A stretch of 64,000 nt of DNA from Micromonospora sp. WMMD980 (GCF_029626035.1 NZ_JARUBE010000003.1:3844001-3908000); one strand, 5' to 3'; counted from the first letter of the stretch, positions 34,987-44,592 are shown. Translations and numbers: made by a program. The notes: a model not told the origin generated them from the sequence alone.

Positions 34987-36870
34987 ACCGGCGGCCGGTC
35001 CGGGCAGCGCCACGGTGAGCGTCACCGGGAGGTGGTCGCTGGCCTCGGTGCGCGGGGCGCGTACCTCGGCGCTCACCAGCCCCGGCGAGACGAAGACGTG
35101 GTCGATCTGGGTGCGCGGGTCGTCGGCCGGGCTGGTGCGCAGCGGCCGGGCCGCGGCCAGCGCGTCCACCAGGCCGGCGCTGGTGAACTCGGCGAACGCC
35201 TGATCGTCCGGTTCGGTGTTCAGGTCGCCGCCGAGCACCAGCGGCCGGCCCGCCGCGTAACCGGCGGCGAACGTGGCCACGTCGCGGGCCTGCTCCACCG
35301 GGTCCCGTCCGGGCGGCGGTTGCAGGTGGGTCGCGACCACGGCCAGCTCCCGGCCGCCGACGTCGAGCGTGACGCCGAGGGCCTGCGCGCCGGTCGGCGC
35401 GCCGTGCGCGGCCAGCGGCCGGGTCCGCCCGGACCGCATCGGGAACCGGCTGAGCACCGCGTCGCCCCAGACCGGGTCCGCGGCCGGCGCGAAGACGTAC
35501 GGCATCCGCAACCGCCCGGCCAGCAGCGCCAGCGTGTCGTGGCCGCCGTTGAGCCACCAGCCCCGGTCGACCTCGCTGAGCAGCACCACGTCCGCCCCGC
35601 GCAGGTGCCGGGCCACCGCGTCCAGGTCCAGCCGACCGTCCAGCCCGAAGCCCATCCGGATGTTGTACGCGGCCACCCGCACCGACCCCGGTGGGCTGCC
35701 CGGTCGGAGATCCGATGGCGGGACATCCAGCTGGGTCCCGAAGCCGACCAGCGCGGTCAGGCCGACCAGGATCCAGGTCCGTGCCGGATCGGGCAGTGCC
35801 GGGGCAGACCACGGAGGCCCGCTGAACGCCACGAGAGCGGCCAGGAGGGCCACGGCGACCGGTACCCAACCGTTGGGGTACCCGACGTCGTAGGCGGCGT
35901 AGTAGGCCACGGTGGCCACGGCGAAGACGAGCATCCCGACGACTGCGGCGCGACCGCGCCGCGCCGCGCCCCGGCCGTCCGGGTCGTCGTCGGCCGCGTC
36001 GTCGGCGACCGAGTCGGTGAGCGCCAGGCAACCGCCGAGGCCGGCGGCGGTGAGCAGGTACGCCGGGACCAGCCGGCCGGCCACGAACAGCGCCGCGCCG
36101 GCGACCAGCGTGATCGGCCAGAGCGCCCGGGCGAGCCGCGTCGGTATCCGGAGCAGCACGGCCGCCAGGAACAGCAGGACCGCGTAACCGCCCAGCACCG
36201 AGCCGCTGCCGGTAGGACGGACGAGACCGGGGAAGCCGGGCGAACCGGCGCCGGCGGCGGCGCTCCAGACCGCCGGGGCGAGCGCGATCTGGTTGGCCAG
36301 CAGCAGCGCCGGGCCGCAGAGCAACCACGCCCGACGCCCGGAGGACGCTGCCGGCCGTAGCACCGGTGTGGCCACGGCGGCGGCCAGGAACGCCGCCACC
36401 AGCACCGCGCTCAGGGCCCAGCCGAGCGTTCCGCCGCGCCAGACCAGGTCCTCGGTGCCCAGCAGCGCGTGCCCGACCGCGTTACCGGCGAGGCCGAGCG
36501 CCAGCCCGGGGACCGGCCGGTCGACCGACGCCGCGGTGGCCGCGAGCCAGACCAGGCCGGCGAGCAGCCCGGCGCAGGCGAGCCAGAGTTGGGTGGCACC
36601 GCCGGGCGCGGCGGTCAGCGCCAGCCGGACGGCGGCGAGCACGCCGGCCGCGGCCAGGCCGACCGGGCGGGCGCCGAGCCGGCGCACCAGCGTGGGTGCG
36701 GCGAGTGCGAGCACGAACCAGCCGAGCGCGAACGCGCCGAGCAGCTCGGCGGGCGTTTCGGCGGCCCGGCCGAAGAGGGTGATGACCGACGGCAGCCAGA
36801 CGCGGAGCACGTCCAGCAGAACCGCGACGCCCAGGGCGAGCGTGAGGGTGGAGAGGTGACGGTGCCGCAC
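34984..36870 (-). CDS. Polytopic membrane protein with C-terminal endonuclease/exonuclease/phosphatase (EEP) domain
   Basis: The first about 370 of 628 residues form roughly ten hydrophobic segments. The remainder is an EEP-fold hydrolase, with VAAYNIRMGFG, VVLLSEVDRGW, VVATHLQPPPG, LGGDLNTEP, TQIDHVFVS and ASDHLPVTL. The active site should face the outside or lie at the membrane; substrates of related proteins include sphingolipid or phosphoester head groups, but none is assigned. GTG 36870 has AAGAGG 6 bases before. A smaller paralog is at 52305-53297; both genes end in a GGGGCCCC repeat. Confidence 0.85.
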   Translation of the reverse strand: MRHRHLSTLTLALGVAVLLDVLRVWLPSVITLFGRAAETPAELLGAFALGWFVLALAAPTLVRRLGARPVGLAAAGVLAAVRLALTAAPGGATQLWLACAGLLAGLVWLAATAASVDRPVPGLALGLAGNAVGHALLGTEDLVWRGGTLGWALSAVLVAAFLAAAVATPVLRPAASSGRRAWLLCGPALLLANQIALAPAVWSAAAGAGSPGFPGLVRPTGSGSVLGGYAVLLFLAAVLLRIPTRLARALWPITLVAGAALFVAGRLVPAYLLTAAGLGGCLALTDSVADDAADDDPDGRGAARRGRAAVVGMLVFAVATVAYYAAYDVGYPNGWVPVAVALLAALVAFSGPPWSAPALPDPARTWILVGLTALVGFGTQLDVPPSDLRPGSPPGSVRVAAYNIRMGFGLDGRLDLDAVARHLRGADVVLLSEVDRGWWLNGGHDTLALLAGRLRMPYVFAPAADPVWGDAVLSRFPMRSGRTRPLAAHGAPTGAQALGVTLDVGGRELAVVATHLQPPPGRDPVEQARDVATFAAGYAAGRPLVLGGDLNTEPDDQAFAEFTSAGLVDALAAARPLRTSPADDPRTQIDHVFVSPGLVSAEVRAPRTEASDHLPVTLTVALPGPAAG

Positions 36871-36956
36871 GGGCGCCTCTTCTCGTGACCGACGGGGGTT
36901 TCGGCACGGCGATTCTGCGGGGCGGTGCGGCGGGCGGTCAACGCGTACCCACGGAC

Positions 36957-36988
36957 GAGGGCGCCCACCGCGAACGGTGGGCGCCCTC
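36957..36988 (-). terminator. Terminator of hupB
   Basis: GAGGGCGCCCACCG and CGGTGGGCGCCCTC form a perfect 14-bp stem with a CGAA tetraloop. It is 15 bases after the hupB stop. Confidence 0.75.
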
Positions 36989-37003
36989 GGTCGGGCTGTC
37001 CGG

Positions 37004-37648
37004 TCAGCGCCGGCTGGCGGCCTTCTTGGCCGGAGCCTTCTTCGCGGGCGCCTTCTTCGCCGCCGTGGTCTTCTTGGCCGTGGCGGACTTCGCCGCGGTC
37101 GTCTTCTTCGCCGCGGTGGTCTTCTTCGCCGCGGTGGTCTTCTTCGCCGCGGTGGACTTCGCCGCGGTCGTCTTCTTCGCCGCCGCGGTCGTCTTGGTCG
37201 CGGCGGCCTTCTTGGCCGGCGCGGCCTTCTTGCTCGCCGCGGCGGTCTTGGTGGCCTTCGCCGCCGTGGTCTTCTTGGCGGCTCCGGTGGTCTTCGCCGC
37301 CGTGGTCTTCTTCGCCGCCGTGGTCTTGGCGGCGCCGGCGGTCTTCTTCGCGGCGGTGGTGTCCTTCGGCACCTTGCCGCTGGCCACCATCTCCTTGAAG
37401 CCCGCACCCGCCCGGAAGGTCGGGACGGAGGTCTTCTTGACCTTCACCGCCTCGCCGGTCCGCGGGTTGCGGGCTGTTCGGGCACCACGGATGCGCTTCT
37501 CGAACGCTCCGAAACCGGTGATCGCCACCTTCTCGCCCTTGGTGACCGCCGCCTGGACCTCAGCGAGTACCGCGTCGAGCGCGGCCGTCGCCGTCTTCCG
37601 GTCCCCCAGGCGAACGGCGAGCGCCTCGATGAGCTCGGCCTTGTTCAC
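37004..37648 (-). CDS. hupB: HU-like nucleoid protein with Lys/Ala-rich tail
   Basis: Residues 1-90 are a standard HU domain (VNKAELIEALAVRLGDRKTA, GFGAFEKRIRGARTARNPRTG). Residues 91-214 are a low-complexity tail of AAKKTTAAKK and APAKKA repeats, like mycobacterial HupB and histone H1. The domain bends DNA; the tail adds nonspecific DNA binding and is a likely acetylation target. GTG 37648 follows GGGAGGAAG by 3-9 bases. Promoter at 37698-37726, terminator at 36957-36988. Confidence 0.96.
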   Translation of the reverse strand: MNKAELIEALAVRLGDRKTATAALDAVLAEVQAAVTKGEKVAITGFGAFEKRIRGARTARNPRTGEAVKVKKTSVPTFRAGAGFKEMVASGKVPKDTTAAKKTAGAAKTTAAKKTTAAKTTGAAKKTTAAKATKTAAASKKAAPAKKAAATKTTAAAKKTTAAKSTAAKKTTAAKKTTAAKKTTAAKSATAKKTTAAKKAPAKKAPAKKAASRR

Positions 37649-37697
37649 GACTTCCTCCCGATTGTGCAACTGACTCGACGCGAGCCATTCTGCGCGC

Positions 37698-37726
37698 ACC
37701 GTATGCCCTGTGCTGCCTGGACACAA
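37698..37726 (-). promoter_or_regulatory. Promoter of hupB
   Basis: On the minus strand TTGTGT (37726-37721) and TACGGT (37703-37698) are spaced by exactly 17 bases. The leader to GTG 37648 is about 45 bases. Confidence 0.55.
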
Positions 37727-37762
37727 ACATTCGGTGGAAAAAAGCCCTTGTGTCGCAACGGA

Positions 37763-37795
37763 TTCGCCCCCACCGGTCGGGCCGGTGGGGGCGAA
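37763..37795 (-). terminator. Terminator of leuCD
   Basis: TTCGCCCCCACCGG and CCGGTGGGGGCGAA make a perfect 14-bp stem with a 5-base loop. It lies 14 bases after the leuD stop and before the hupB promoter, so it separates the two leftward units. Confidence 0.72.
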
Positions 37796-37808
37796 AAGGG
37801 GTCCGCGG

Positions 37809-38396
37809 TCAGGCGATCGAGGGCAGGAACGCCGGCCGGGTGGCCTCGTACGCGCCGATCTCGGCCGCGTGGCGGAGGGTGAGTCCAATGTCGTCCAAGC
37901 CCTCCATCAGCCGCCACCGGCTGTGGTCGTCCAGCGGGAAGGCCCAGGCGGCGTCGCCGGCGCGGACCTCCCGGGCGGCCAGGTCGACGGTGACCGGGGT
38001 GGTCGGGTCGGATTCGGAGAGGGCCCAGAGTCGCTCCACGGCACCCAATTCCAGCTCGACCGGAAGGAGACCTTCCTTCAACGCGTTGCCGCGGAAGATG
38101 TCACCGAAGCGGGGCGAGACGACGGCCCGGAAGCCCCAGTCCCGCAGTGCCCAGACGGCGTGCTCCCGGGAGGAGCCGGTGCCGAACTCGGGACCCGCCA
38201 CAAGAATCGACGCTCCCGAATAGACGGGATCGTTGAGAATGAATGACGGATCCTCCCGCCAGGCGTTGAACAGGCCGTCGGCGAAGCCGGTCCGGGTCAC
38301 CCGCTTGAGGTACACGGCGGGGATGATCTGGTCGGTGTCCACGTTGGAGCGACGCAGCGGCACGGCGGTGCCGGTGTGTGCGAGGAACTTGTCCAT
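37809..38396 (-). CDS. leuD: 3-isopropylmalate dehydratase small subunit
   Basis: LeuD pairs with LeuC to isomerise 2- to 3-isopropylmalate in leucine synthesis. The N-terminus [24 protein letters not shown] and [13 protein letters not shown] are the swivel-domain signatures. Length 195 aa is normal. ATG 38396 is 14 bases after the leuC stop, with GAAGGG upstream. Confidence 0.98.
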   Translation of the reverse strand: MDKFLAHTGTAVPLRRSNVDTDQIIPAVYLKRVTRTGFADGLFNAWREDPSFILNDPVYSGASILVAGPEFGTGSSREHAVWALRDWGFRAVVSPRFGDIFRGNALKEGLLPVELELGAVERLWALSESDPTTPVTVDLAAREVRAGDAAWAFPLDDHSRWRLMEGLDDIGLTLRHAAEIGAYEATRPAFLPSIA

Positions 38397-38410
38397 CTCG
38401 GCTGCCCTTC

Positions 38411-39853
38411 TTACAGGTCGGCGGGGGTGGCGAGCCGGCCGACCACGGCGGTGGCGGCGGCGACCGGCGGGGACACCAGATGGGTACGCCCGCCCTTGCC
38501 CTGGCGGCCCTCGAAGTTGCGGTTGGAGGTCGAGGCGGAACGCTCCCCCGGCCGGAGCGTGTCGGGGTTCATCCCGAGACACATCGAGCAGCCGGCGAAC
38601 CGCCACTCCGCGCCCGCGTCGGTGAAGACCTGGTCCAGCCCCTCGATCTCGGCCGCCTCCCGGACCGCGGCGGAGCCGGGCACCACGAGCATGCGGACGC
38701 CGTCGGCGACCCGCCGCCCGCGCAGCACGTCGGCGGCGGCCCGCAGGTCCTCCAGCCGGCCGTTGGTGCAGGAGCCGACGAACACCACGTCCACGGCGAG
38801 GTCGCGCAACGGCGTGCCCGGGGTGAGGTCCATGTACTCCAGCGCCCGGCGGGCCGCGACCCGTTCCGGCTCGGTGTCGAACGCCTCGGGGTCCGGCACG
38901 GCCGCCCCGAGCGGCGCGCCCTGGCCGGGGTTGGTGCCCCAGGTGACGAACGGGGTGATCCGGCTCGCATCCAGCGTCACCTCGGTGTCGAACGTCGCGC
39001 CCTCGTCGGTGGGCAGCGTCCGCCAGTATTCGAGCGCCGCGTCCCAGTCGGCCCCCTGGGGCGCGTTGGGCCGCCCCTTCAGGTACGCGAACGTGGTCTC
39101 GTCCGGCGCGATCATGCCGGCCTTGGCGCCCCACTCGATGGACATGTTCGCGATCGTCATCCGCCCCTCCATGGAGAGCTCGCGGATCGCCTCGCCCCGG
39201 TACTCCACGATGTGGCCGCGCCCACCGCCGGTGCCCACCTGGGCGATCAGCGCGAGCACCAGGTCCTTGGCGGTGACGCCGGGGGCCAGCTCGCCGACCA
39301 CGTTCACCGCCATGGTCCGCGGCCGGGCCTGCGGCAGCGTCTGGGTGGCCAGCACGTGCTCGACCTCGCTGGTGCCGATGCCGAACGCGAGCGCGCCGAA
39401 GGCGCCGTGGGTCGCGGTGTGCGAGTCGCCGCAGACGATCGTCATGCCCGGCTGGGTGAGCCCGAGCTGCGGGCCGATCACGTGCACGATGCCCTGGTTC
39501 TCGTCGCCCAGCGGGTGCAGCCGTACGCCGAACTCGGCGCAGTTGCGGCGCAGCGTCTCGATCTGGGTGCGGGAGGTGGGGTCCGCGATGGTGAGCAGGT
39601 CGCCGCGTCGGGCCCGGAACGCCGGGTCGTCGTACCCGGTCGGGGTGTTGTGGTCCTCGGTCGCGATCGTCAAATCGGTCCGGCGGACCCCGCGCCCGGC
39701 CAGCCGCAGCCCGTCGAACGCCTGCGGGCTGGTCACCTCGTGCAGCAGGTGCAGGTCGATGAAGAGCAGGTCGGGCTCGCCGGCGGCGGAGCGGACCACG
39801 TGCGCGTCCCAGACCTTCTCGGCCAGGGTCCTCGGTTGAGTGACTCCCACCAT
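38411..39853 (-). CDS. leuC: 3-isopropylmalate dehydratase large subunit
   Basis: LeuC carries the [4Fe-4S] cluster of isopropylmalate isomerase. The three cluster cysteines are in FVGSCTNGR and [11 protein letters not shown]. The N-terminus [13 protein letters not shown] and [19 protein letters not shown] are typical. Length 480 aa. ATG 39853 is 49 bases from the divergent ndgR start, and the shared gap is A/T-rich (AAATTCTGGGAGGTAAATTT), the likely site of NdgR control. Confidence 0.98.
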   Translation of the reverse strand: MVGVTQPRTLAEKVWDAHVVRSAAGEPDLLFIDLHLLHEVTSPQAFDGLRLAGRGVRRTDLTIATEDHNTPTGYDDPAFRARRGDLLTIADPTSRTQIETLRRNCAEFGVRLHPLGDENQGIVHVIGPQLGLTQPGMTIVCGDSHTATHGAFGALAFGIGTSEVEHVLATQTLPQARPRTMAVNVVGELAPGVTAKDLVLALIAQVGTGGGRGHIVEYRGEAIRELSMEGRMTIANMSIEWGAKAGMIAPDETTFAYLKGRPNAPQGADWDAALEYWRTLPTDEGATFDTEVTLDASRITPFVTWGTNPGQGAPLGAAVPDPEAFDTEPERVAARRALEYMDLTPGTPLRDLAVDVVFVGSCTNGRLEDLRAAADVLRGRRVADGVRMLVVPGSAAVREAAEIEGLDQVFTDAGAEWRFAGCSMCLGMNPDTLRPGERSASTSNRNFEGRQGKGGRTHLVSPPVAAATAVVGRLATPADL

Positions 39854-39902
39854 CTGGACATCCTAAATTCTGGGAGGTAAATTTCGGCTTGTGGGACACA
39901 GT
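39854..39902. promoter_or_regulatory. leuC-ndgR divergent control region
   Basis: This 49-base gap is notably A/T-rich. On the minus strand TAGGAT, close to the leuC start, fits a -10 box, and AATTTA / TAAATT repeats flank GGGAGG. NdgR-type IclR regulators are known to bind between ndgR and leuC in Streptomyces; binding here is inferred. Confidence 0.45.
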
Positions 39903-40589
39903 ATGAGCGGTGTCGGCGTTCTCGACAAGGCGGTGGTCATCCTGGCCGCCTGTGTCGACGGCGCCAGCCTGGCCGAACTCGTTGAACGCACCAAGCTGCC
40001 CCGGGCCACCGCGCACCGGCTGGCACAGGCGCTGGAGATCCACCGGATGCTGGTCCGGGATTCGCAGGGCCGGTGGCGCCCGGGCCCACGCCTGGGCGAG
40101 TTGGCCAACGCGGCCCCCGATGTGCTGCTGACCGCGGCCGAGCCGCTGTTGGCCGCGCTGCGCGACGCCACCGGGGAGAGCGCCCAGCTCTACCTGCGCC
40201 GCGCCGACGAGCGGATCTGCGTGGCCGCCGCCGAGCGCGCCAGCGGACTGCGGGACACCGTCCCGGTCGGCTCGGTGCTGCCGATGACCGCCGGCTCGGC
40301 GGCGCAGATCCTGCTCGCCTGGGAGCCGCCGGAGGCGGTCATGCCGCTGCTGCCGCGCGCCAAGTTCACCGGCCGCACGCTGGCCGAGGTGCGTCGGCGC
40401 GGCTGGGCCCAGAGCGTGGCCGAGCGGGAGGCGGGGGTGGCGAGCGTCTCGGCCCCGATCCGGGACCGTACCGGCCGGGTGATCGCCGCGGTCAGCATCT
40501 CCGGCCCGATCGAGCGTCTCGGCCGCCGCCCCGGCGAGCGCCACGCCATGGCCGTCGTCCGCGCCGGCCAACGCCTCTCCGGCCTCTGA
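39903..40589 (+). CDS. ndgR: IclR-family regulator NdgR
   Basis: The 228-residue protein starts [14 protein letters not shown], has a winged helix ([22 protein letters not shown]) and an IclR effector domain with [41 protein letters not shown] and SISGPIERL. These match Streptomyces NdgR, which regulates leuCD and amino-acid metabolism. It is divergent from leuC. ATG 39903 is used; GTG 39891 would add MGHS and is nearer to GGGAGG. Confidence 0.93.
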   Translation: MSGVGVLDKAVVILAACVDGASLAELVERTKLPRATAHRLAQALEIHRMLVRDSQGRWRPGPRLGELANAAPDVLLTAAEPLLAALRDATGESAQLYLRRADERICVAAAERASGLRDTVPVGSVLPMTAGSAAQILLAWEPPEAVMPLLPRAKFTGRTLAEVRRRGWAQSVAEREAGVASVSAPIRDRTGRVIAAVSISGPIERLGRRPGERHAMAVVRAGQRLSGL

Positions 40590-40600
40590 CCCCGCAACGG

Positions 40601-40638
40601 CGAACGGCCCGTCTCGGGTGAGCGAGACGGGCCGTTCG
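40601..40638. terminator. Bidirectional terminator between ndgR and tRNA-Glu
   Basis: CGAACGGCCCGTCTCG and CGAGACGGGCCGTTCG are perfect 16-bp arms around GGTGAG. It closes ndgR from the left and the leftward tRNA unit from the right. Confidence 0.78.
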
Positions 40639-40645
40639 GTGAACG

Positions 40646-40718
40646 TAGCCCCGACCGGATTCGAACCGGCGCTACCGCCTTGAGAGGGCGGCGTCCTGGG
40701 CCACTAGACGACGGGGCC
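40646..40718 (-). tRNA. tRNA-Glu (anticodon CTC), copy 1
   Basis: The 73-base gene folds as a cloverleaf from GGCCCCGTCGTCTAGTGG to the discriminator A, with TTCGAATC in the T loop. Anticodon CTC is at 40682-40684. CCA is not encoded. Confidence 0.96.
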
Positions 40719-40838
40719 AGGCACTCTTCCTGCTTCACCACCCGCGCGGGCGGTGCGGCAGTAGTCTAGCGGCACCACGTCCGGCGCCGCCGAGGGGGGT
40801 CACCCCGCGAGCGCGGCGCGCGCGCCGCGACAGCAGAA

Positions 40839-40867
40839 CAGCCCGCCCCGAGAAACGGGACGGGCTG
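40839..40867 (-). terminator. Hairpin after the second tRNA-Glu
   Basis: CAGCCCGCCCCG and CGGGACGGGCTG pair with one mismatch around AGAAA. It lies directly after the 3' end of the leftward tRNA-Glu copy 2. Confidence 0.6.
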
Positions 40868-40876
40868 ACGGTGCTG

Positions 40877-40949
40877 TAGCCCCGACCGGATTCGAACCGG
40901 CGCTACCGCCTTGAGAGGGCGGCGTCCTGGGCCGCTAGACGACGGGGCC
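40877..40949 (-). tRNA. tRNA-Glu (anticodon CTC), copy 2
   Basis: Identical to the copy at 40646-40718 except at tRNA position 16 in the D loop (base 40934 versus 40703). A tandem duplication is likely. CCA is not encoded. Confidence 0.96.
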
Positions 40950-41024
40950 AGAACCTTCCATGCACTCCGGCAGCGGCAACTGCCGGAATCCAGCGACCGG
41001 GATTCTCACGAACCCGCGGCTGCG

Positions 41025-41096
41025 CTGGGGTACCAGGACTCGAACCTAGACTAACTGAACCAGAATCAGTCGGGCTGCCAATTACCCCATACCCCA
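41025..41096 (-). tRNA. tRNA-Gln (anticodon CTG)
   Basis: The 72-base gene starts TGGGGTATGGGGTAATTGG and pairs with TACCCCA at the 3' side, discriminator G. The anticodon loop TTCTGGT gives CTG, reading CAG. CCA is not encoded. It is the first of three leftward tRNA genes. Confidence 0.95.
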
Positions 41097-41204
41097 TTGG
41101 CCCCTTGCGGCGCCGGGAATGAACTTTACCCTCCCGCCGGCAACAGGCCAAATCCAACCCCCCGAACCGCATGTGAGCTGCGGAAACAAGGCATCGGAGC
41201 CGGA

Positions 41205-42008
41205 TCAGGCGACCGGGACCACCGGGTTGCTCAGCTCCCCGATCCCCTCGATCCGCACGGTCACCGTATCCCCGTCGGTGAGCGGGCTAACCCCCGCCGG
41301 GGTGCCGGTGAGGACCACGTCGCCGGGCAGCAGCGTCATCACGTGCGAGATGTACGACACCAGGCCGGGCACGTCGAACACCATGTCCTTGGTCCGGCCG
41401 AGCTGGCGCACCTCCATCTCCTCCGGGTCGCGGCCCACCTCGCAGCGGATCTCCAGGTCGCGGACGTCGAGCCCGGTGGTGATCCACGGCCCGATCGGGC
41501 AGAACGAGTCGAAGCCCTTGGCCCGGGTCCACTGCCCGTCGGAACGCTGGAGGTCCCGCGCGGTGACGTCGTTGGCGCAGGTGTAGCCGAAGATGGCCCG
41601 CTCGGCGGCGGCTCGGTCGGCGCGCCGGGCGCCGGGGGCGCCGATCACCACGGCGAGTTCCGCCTCGTGCTCGACCTGCCGCGAGAAGATCGGCAGGCGG
41701 ATGGCGTCGCGCGGGCCGATCACCGAGGTGGACGGCTTGAGGAAGAGCAGCGGCTCCTTGGGCACCTCGCTGCCGTGCTCGGCGGCGTGCTCGGCGTAGT
41801 TGCGGCCGACACACACCACCTTGCTGGGCAGGATCGGCGAGAGCAGCCGGACGTCGGAGAGCGCCCAGCGGGCGCCGGAGAACTGGATCTGCCCGAACGG
41901 GTGGCCCTCGATCTCGGCGATGGTCAGGCCCTGCGGCCCGGCCTCCATCTCGCCCTCGACGACCCCGAACGACATTCCCTTGGCATGAGCGAAACGAGCG
42001 ATACGCAC
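41205..42008 (-). CDS. Fumarylacetoacetate hydrolase family protein
   Basis: The 267-residue protein has the FAH fold: VCVGRNYAEHAAEHG, LFLKPSTSVIGP, HEAELAVVIG, GYTCANDVTARDLQ and LTGTPAGVSPL. Metal ligands should be the Glu pair in EHEAEL and the Asp of ANDVTARD. FAH-family enzymes include hydrolases, isomerases and oxaloacetate decarboxylases, so the reaction is open. An ortholog lies near gltX and leuB in mycobacteria, so it is a core gene. GTG start 42008. Confidence 0.92.
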   Translation of the reverse strand: MRIARFAHAKGMSFGVVEGEMEAGPQGLTIAEIEGHPFGQIQFSGARWALSDVRLLSPILPSKVVCVGRNYAEHAAEHGSEVPKEPLLFLKPSTSVIGPRDAIRLPIFSRQVEHEAELAVVIGAPGARRADRAAAERAIFGYTCANDVTARDLQRSDGQWTRAKGFDSFCPIGPWITTGLDVRDLEIRCEVGRDPEEMEVRQLGRTKDMVFDVPGLVSYISHVMTLLPGDVVLTGTPAGVSPLTDGDTVTVRIEGIGELSNPVVPVA

Positions 42009-42180
42009 CCGGCCAATCTATCCCGGTCCGCCGGACCCGCCGCCGCACACCGGCAGGTGGCGCCCGTGGCGACCGGCCGCCGAAGGGTACGCCGGACGCC
42101 GCCGGCCGGGGCGGGAATGCGGGCTTCGTACCCGCCCGGCGGCCCGCGGCCCATAGCTTCGGTTGCGGAGGTTCGTTGGT

Positions 42181-43596
42181 ATGCCTGCATCGAGACGACA
42201 CCACAGGACCCTGGCAGTGCTCGTGAACTGCCTCGGCGTCATCGCCGCCGTGCCGGCGCTGCCCCCGGCGGCGCCCCGGGCGGCGGCGGCACCCGCCCGG
42301 CCCGCACCACCGCCGGTGGTGGTCGCCGCACCCGCGCGGCCGGCCACGGCGGCCACCCCGATCCCGACCGGCGTGCCGGCGGTGCCCCCGGCGGTGCCGA
42401 CCACCGGCCCGGCGCCGGTCCCGCCGTCGATGCCACCGGTCAGCGTGGCCGTCGGCGCGGCGGGCACCCCGGCCCCCGGTTACCGGATCGAGGTCCGCAA
42501 CGCCGGCACGACGCCGGTCGAGACGATGGTCCGGCAGGAACTGCCGAGCGGTTCCCGGGCCACCACGGTGACCGGCGGCGGGCGGGCCACCGGTCCGGTC
42601 GGAGCGACCGCCGGCGAGATCACCTGGCGGCTACGGCTGCCGGCGCGGAGCACCACCGCGCTGCACACCGCGCTCGCGGTGACCGGCGCCGGCCGGTCCG
42701 TGACGGCGCCCACCTGCGTCTACGGCACCGACGGCACCCGGCCTTACGACTGCGCCACGGCGACCTGGGTGAGCGCGGCCACCGCCCCGGCGGCGTCACG
42801 GACCGCCACCCCGGCCTGGCGCCGCCCGCCGGTGCTGCTGGCCGCGTTCGCCGCGTTGCTGGTGGTCACCGGCGCGGGGCTCTGGTGGGCGGCGCGTCGC
42901 CGCCGGCGCGCGGCACCGGCCCACGTCGGCGCGCCGGGCGCGGACCCGGCCACCGCCCGCAGCGGCGGCATCGGGCCCGGCGGCGCGCCGGTGGGCGGCC
43001 CGACCGAACGGGGCACCGTCTATCCGCGCCCGGCGCTGCCCACACCCGCCTCACGGCGTCGCCGGCCACCGGTGTGGCTGGCGGTGGGTGTGGCGGCGGC
43101 GGTGCTGGCCGGGGTGGTGGGCGCGGCGGCGTGGACCGCCACGCAGCGGGTCGCCGCGATGGACACCACCAAGCAGCCGACCAGCGGCGCCTGGGTGGGC
43201 AGCACGGTCAACGGCGGGCTGGGGGTGCCGCTGCGGGAGACCGCGTTCGAGTTCACCGTCTACCGGATGAGCTGCGGCGCGGGCGTGGTGCCGGCGGCTC
43301 CCGGCGGTGGGCGGCCCTGCCTGGCCACGGTGGGCGTGCGCAACGTCACCTCGGAGCAGCAGACCTGGCACGGGCAGTTGCAGCGCGCCTACCTGCCGAG
43401 CGGCAACTGGGTCGCCGCCGACGAGAACGCCACCCGGGTGGCGAACCTCGGCCGGGACGTGTTCGCCCAACCGGTGGCCGCCGGGCGGCGGGTCCTGCTG
43501 CCGCTGGTGTTCACCGTGCACGGGACGCAGCCGCCGAAGCAGTTGGAGCTGCGCAGCGGCGTGTTCTCGGCCGGCGTGCGGGTGGACGTGGACTGA
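42181..43596 (+). CDS. Exported membrane protein with C-terminal DUF4352-like domain
   Basis: A signal-like N-terminus (LAVLVNCLGVIAAVPALPP) is followed by a Pro/Ala-rich region, a beta-rich domain with DUF11-like look (PGYRIEVRNAGTTPVETMV), and a TM helix (about 217-237). After a basic loop a second TM helix (about 298-320) precedes an outer domain with TAFEFTVYRMSCG, CLATVGVRNVTSEQQTWHG and VFTVHGTQ, like DUF4352. Function is unknown. ATG 42181 has GGAGG 8 bases upstream. Confidence 0.75.
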   Translation: MPASRRHHRTLAVLVNCLGVIAAVPALPPAAPRAAAAPARPAPPPVVVAAPARPATAATPIPTGVPAVPPAVPTTGPAPVPPSMPPVSVAVGAAGTPAPGYRIEVRNAGTTPVETMVRQELPSGSRATTVTGGGRATGPVGATAGEITWRLRLPARSTTALHTALAVTGAGRSVTAPTCVYGTDGTRPYDCATATWVSAATAPAASRTATPAWRRPPVLLAAFAALLVVTGAGLWWAARRRRRAAPAHVGAPGADPATARSGGIGPGGAPVGGPTERGTVYPRPALPTPASRRRRPPVWLAVGVAAAVLAGVVGAAAWTATQRVAAMDTTKQPTSGAWVGSTVNGGLGVPLRETAFEFTVYRMSCGAGVVPAAPGGGRPCLATVGVRNVTSEQQTWHGQLQRAYLPSGNWVAADENATRVANLGRDVFAQPVAAGRRVLLPLVFTVHGTQPPKQLELRSGVFSAGVRVDVD

Positions 43597-43630
43597 GGGC
43601 GGGCCGGGCGGCGGTCGTACCCTGGGGTTC

Positions 43631-44512
43631 GTGACCGCCGCCCTCGCTCCCGCCGCCGTGCTCGACGCGGCCGACTGGCAGGCCCGCCGGCGCGACCACG
43701 AGGAACGGGTCGACGCCTGGCTGACGCCGCACCTGGCCCGCCGCCGCGCCGGGGTGAAGCATCCGGTGGAGGACTTCCTCTTCACCTACTACTCGCACCG
43801 CCCGGCCCAGCTGCGCCGCTGGCATCCGGGCGCGGGCGTGGCGCTGCGCGGCGCCGACCCGGCCGGTTTCGGCCCGGACTACACCGTCGGCGCCGCCGGG
43901 CTCACCCTGGACACCGAGCGGGTACGCGCACGCCGCGCCGACTCGATCGCCTGGATCCGGGCGCTGCTGGCGGCGACCGCCGGCCGGCCGGCCCAGTTCG
44001 GCTGCTTCGGCATGCACGAGTGGGCGATGGTCTACCGGCAGACCCAGGAACAGGTGCGGCACAACGCCTGGCCGCTGCGGCTCACGCCGGCGGCGACTGC
44101 GGCGGTGGTCGAGGAGCGCGGCGTCCGGTGCAGCCACTTCGACGCGTTCCGGTTCTTCACCGCGCCGGCCCGGCCGCTCAACGTGCTCCAGCCGACCCGG
44201 GAGAGCCAGCACGCGCTGGAGCAGCCCGGCTGCCTGCACGCCAACATGGATCTCTACAAGTGGTCCTACAAGCTCTCCCCGCTGGTGCCGTCGGAGCTGG
44301 TGGCGGACGCGTTCGCGCTGGCCCGGGAGATCCGCGAGCTGGACATGCGGGCCAGCCCGTACGACCTGGCCGACCTGGGCCACCCGCCGGTGCGGGTGGA
44401 GACCCCGGAGGGCCGGGCCGAGTACGCCACCGCCCAGCGCGGATTCGCCGAGCGGGCCGCCGGCCTGCGGGCGGGGTTGCTGGCCGCGCTGGACCGCGCC
44501 GTGCCTGCCTGA
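43631..44512 (+). CDS. Conserved actinobacterial protein (annotated elsewhere as 3-methyladenine DNA glycosylase-like)
   Basis: The 293-residue protein has strongly conserved blocks: HPVEDFLFTYYSHRPAQLRR, FGCFGMHEWAMVYR, CSHFDAFRFFT, NVLQPTRESQHALEQPGCLH, ANMDLYKWSYKLSPL and RELDMRASPYDLA. I recall the same family in Streptomyces under the name 3-methyladenine DNA glycosylase, but I see no helix-hairpin-helix or known glycosylase motif, so that label is doubtful. The many His, Cys and Glu suggest a metal enzyme. GTG 43631 is used. Confidence 0.75.
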   Translation: MTAALAPAAVLDAADWQARRRDHEERVDAWLTPHLARRRAGVKHPVEDFLFTYYSHRPAQLRRWHPGAGVALRGADPAGFGPDYTVGAAGLTLDTERVRARRADSIAWIRALLAATAGRPAQFGCFGMHEWAMVYRQTQEQVRHNAWPLRLTPAATAAVVEERGVRCSHFDAFRFFTAPARPLNVLQPTRESQHALEQPGCLHANMDLYKWSYKLSPLVPSELVADAFALAREIRELDMRASPYDLADLGHPPVRVETPEGRAEYATAQRGFAERAAGLRAGLLAALDRAVPA

Positions 44513-44592
44513 GCGCCGCGCGACCACCCGCGTCGGGCCGGCGTCGACAGGTGTCGGGCGTGTCGCGAGCAGGGAACAGACCCGCCGCACCG

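Noticed and set aside
36925..37398. Ser/Pro/Trp- or Phe/Ala/Val-rich frames opposite the hupB tail
   Set aside because: They mirror the repetitive AAGAAG/GCC codons of the Lys/Ala tail.
38376..39880. Long rightward frames opposite leuC (about 490-500 codons)
   Set aside because: Antisense frames of a fully conserved leuC with its three cluster cysteines.
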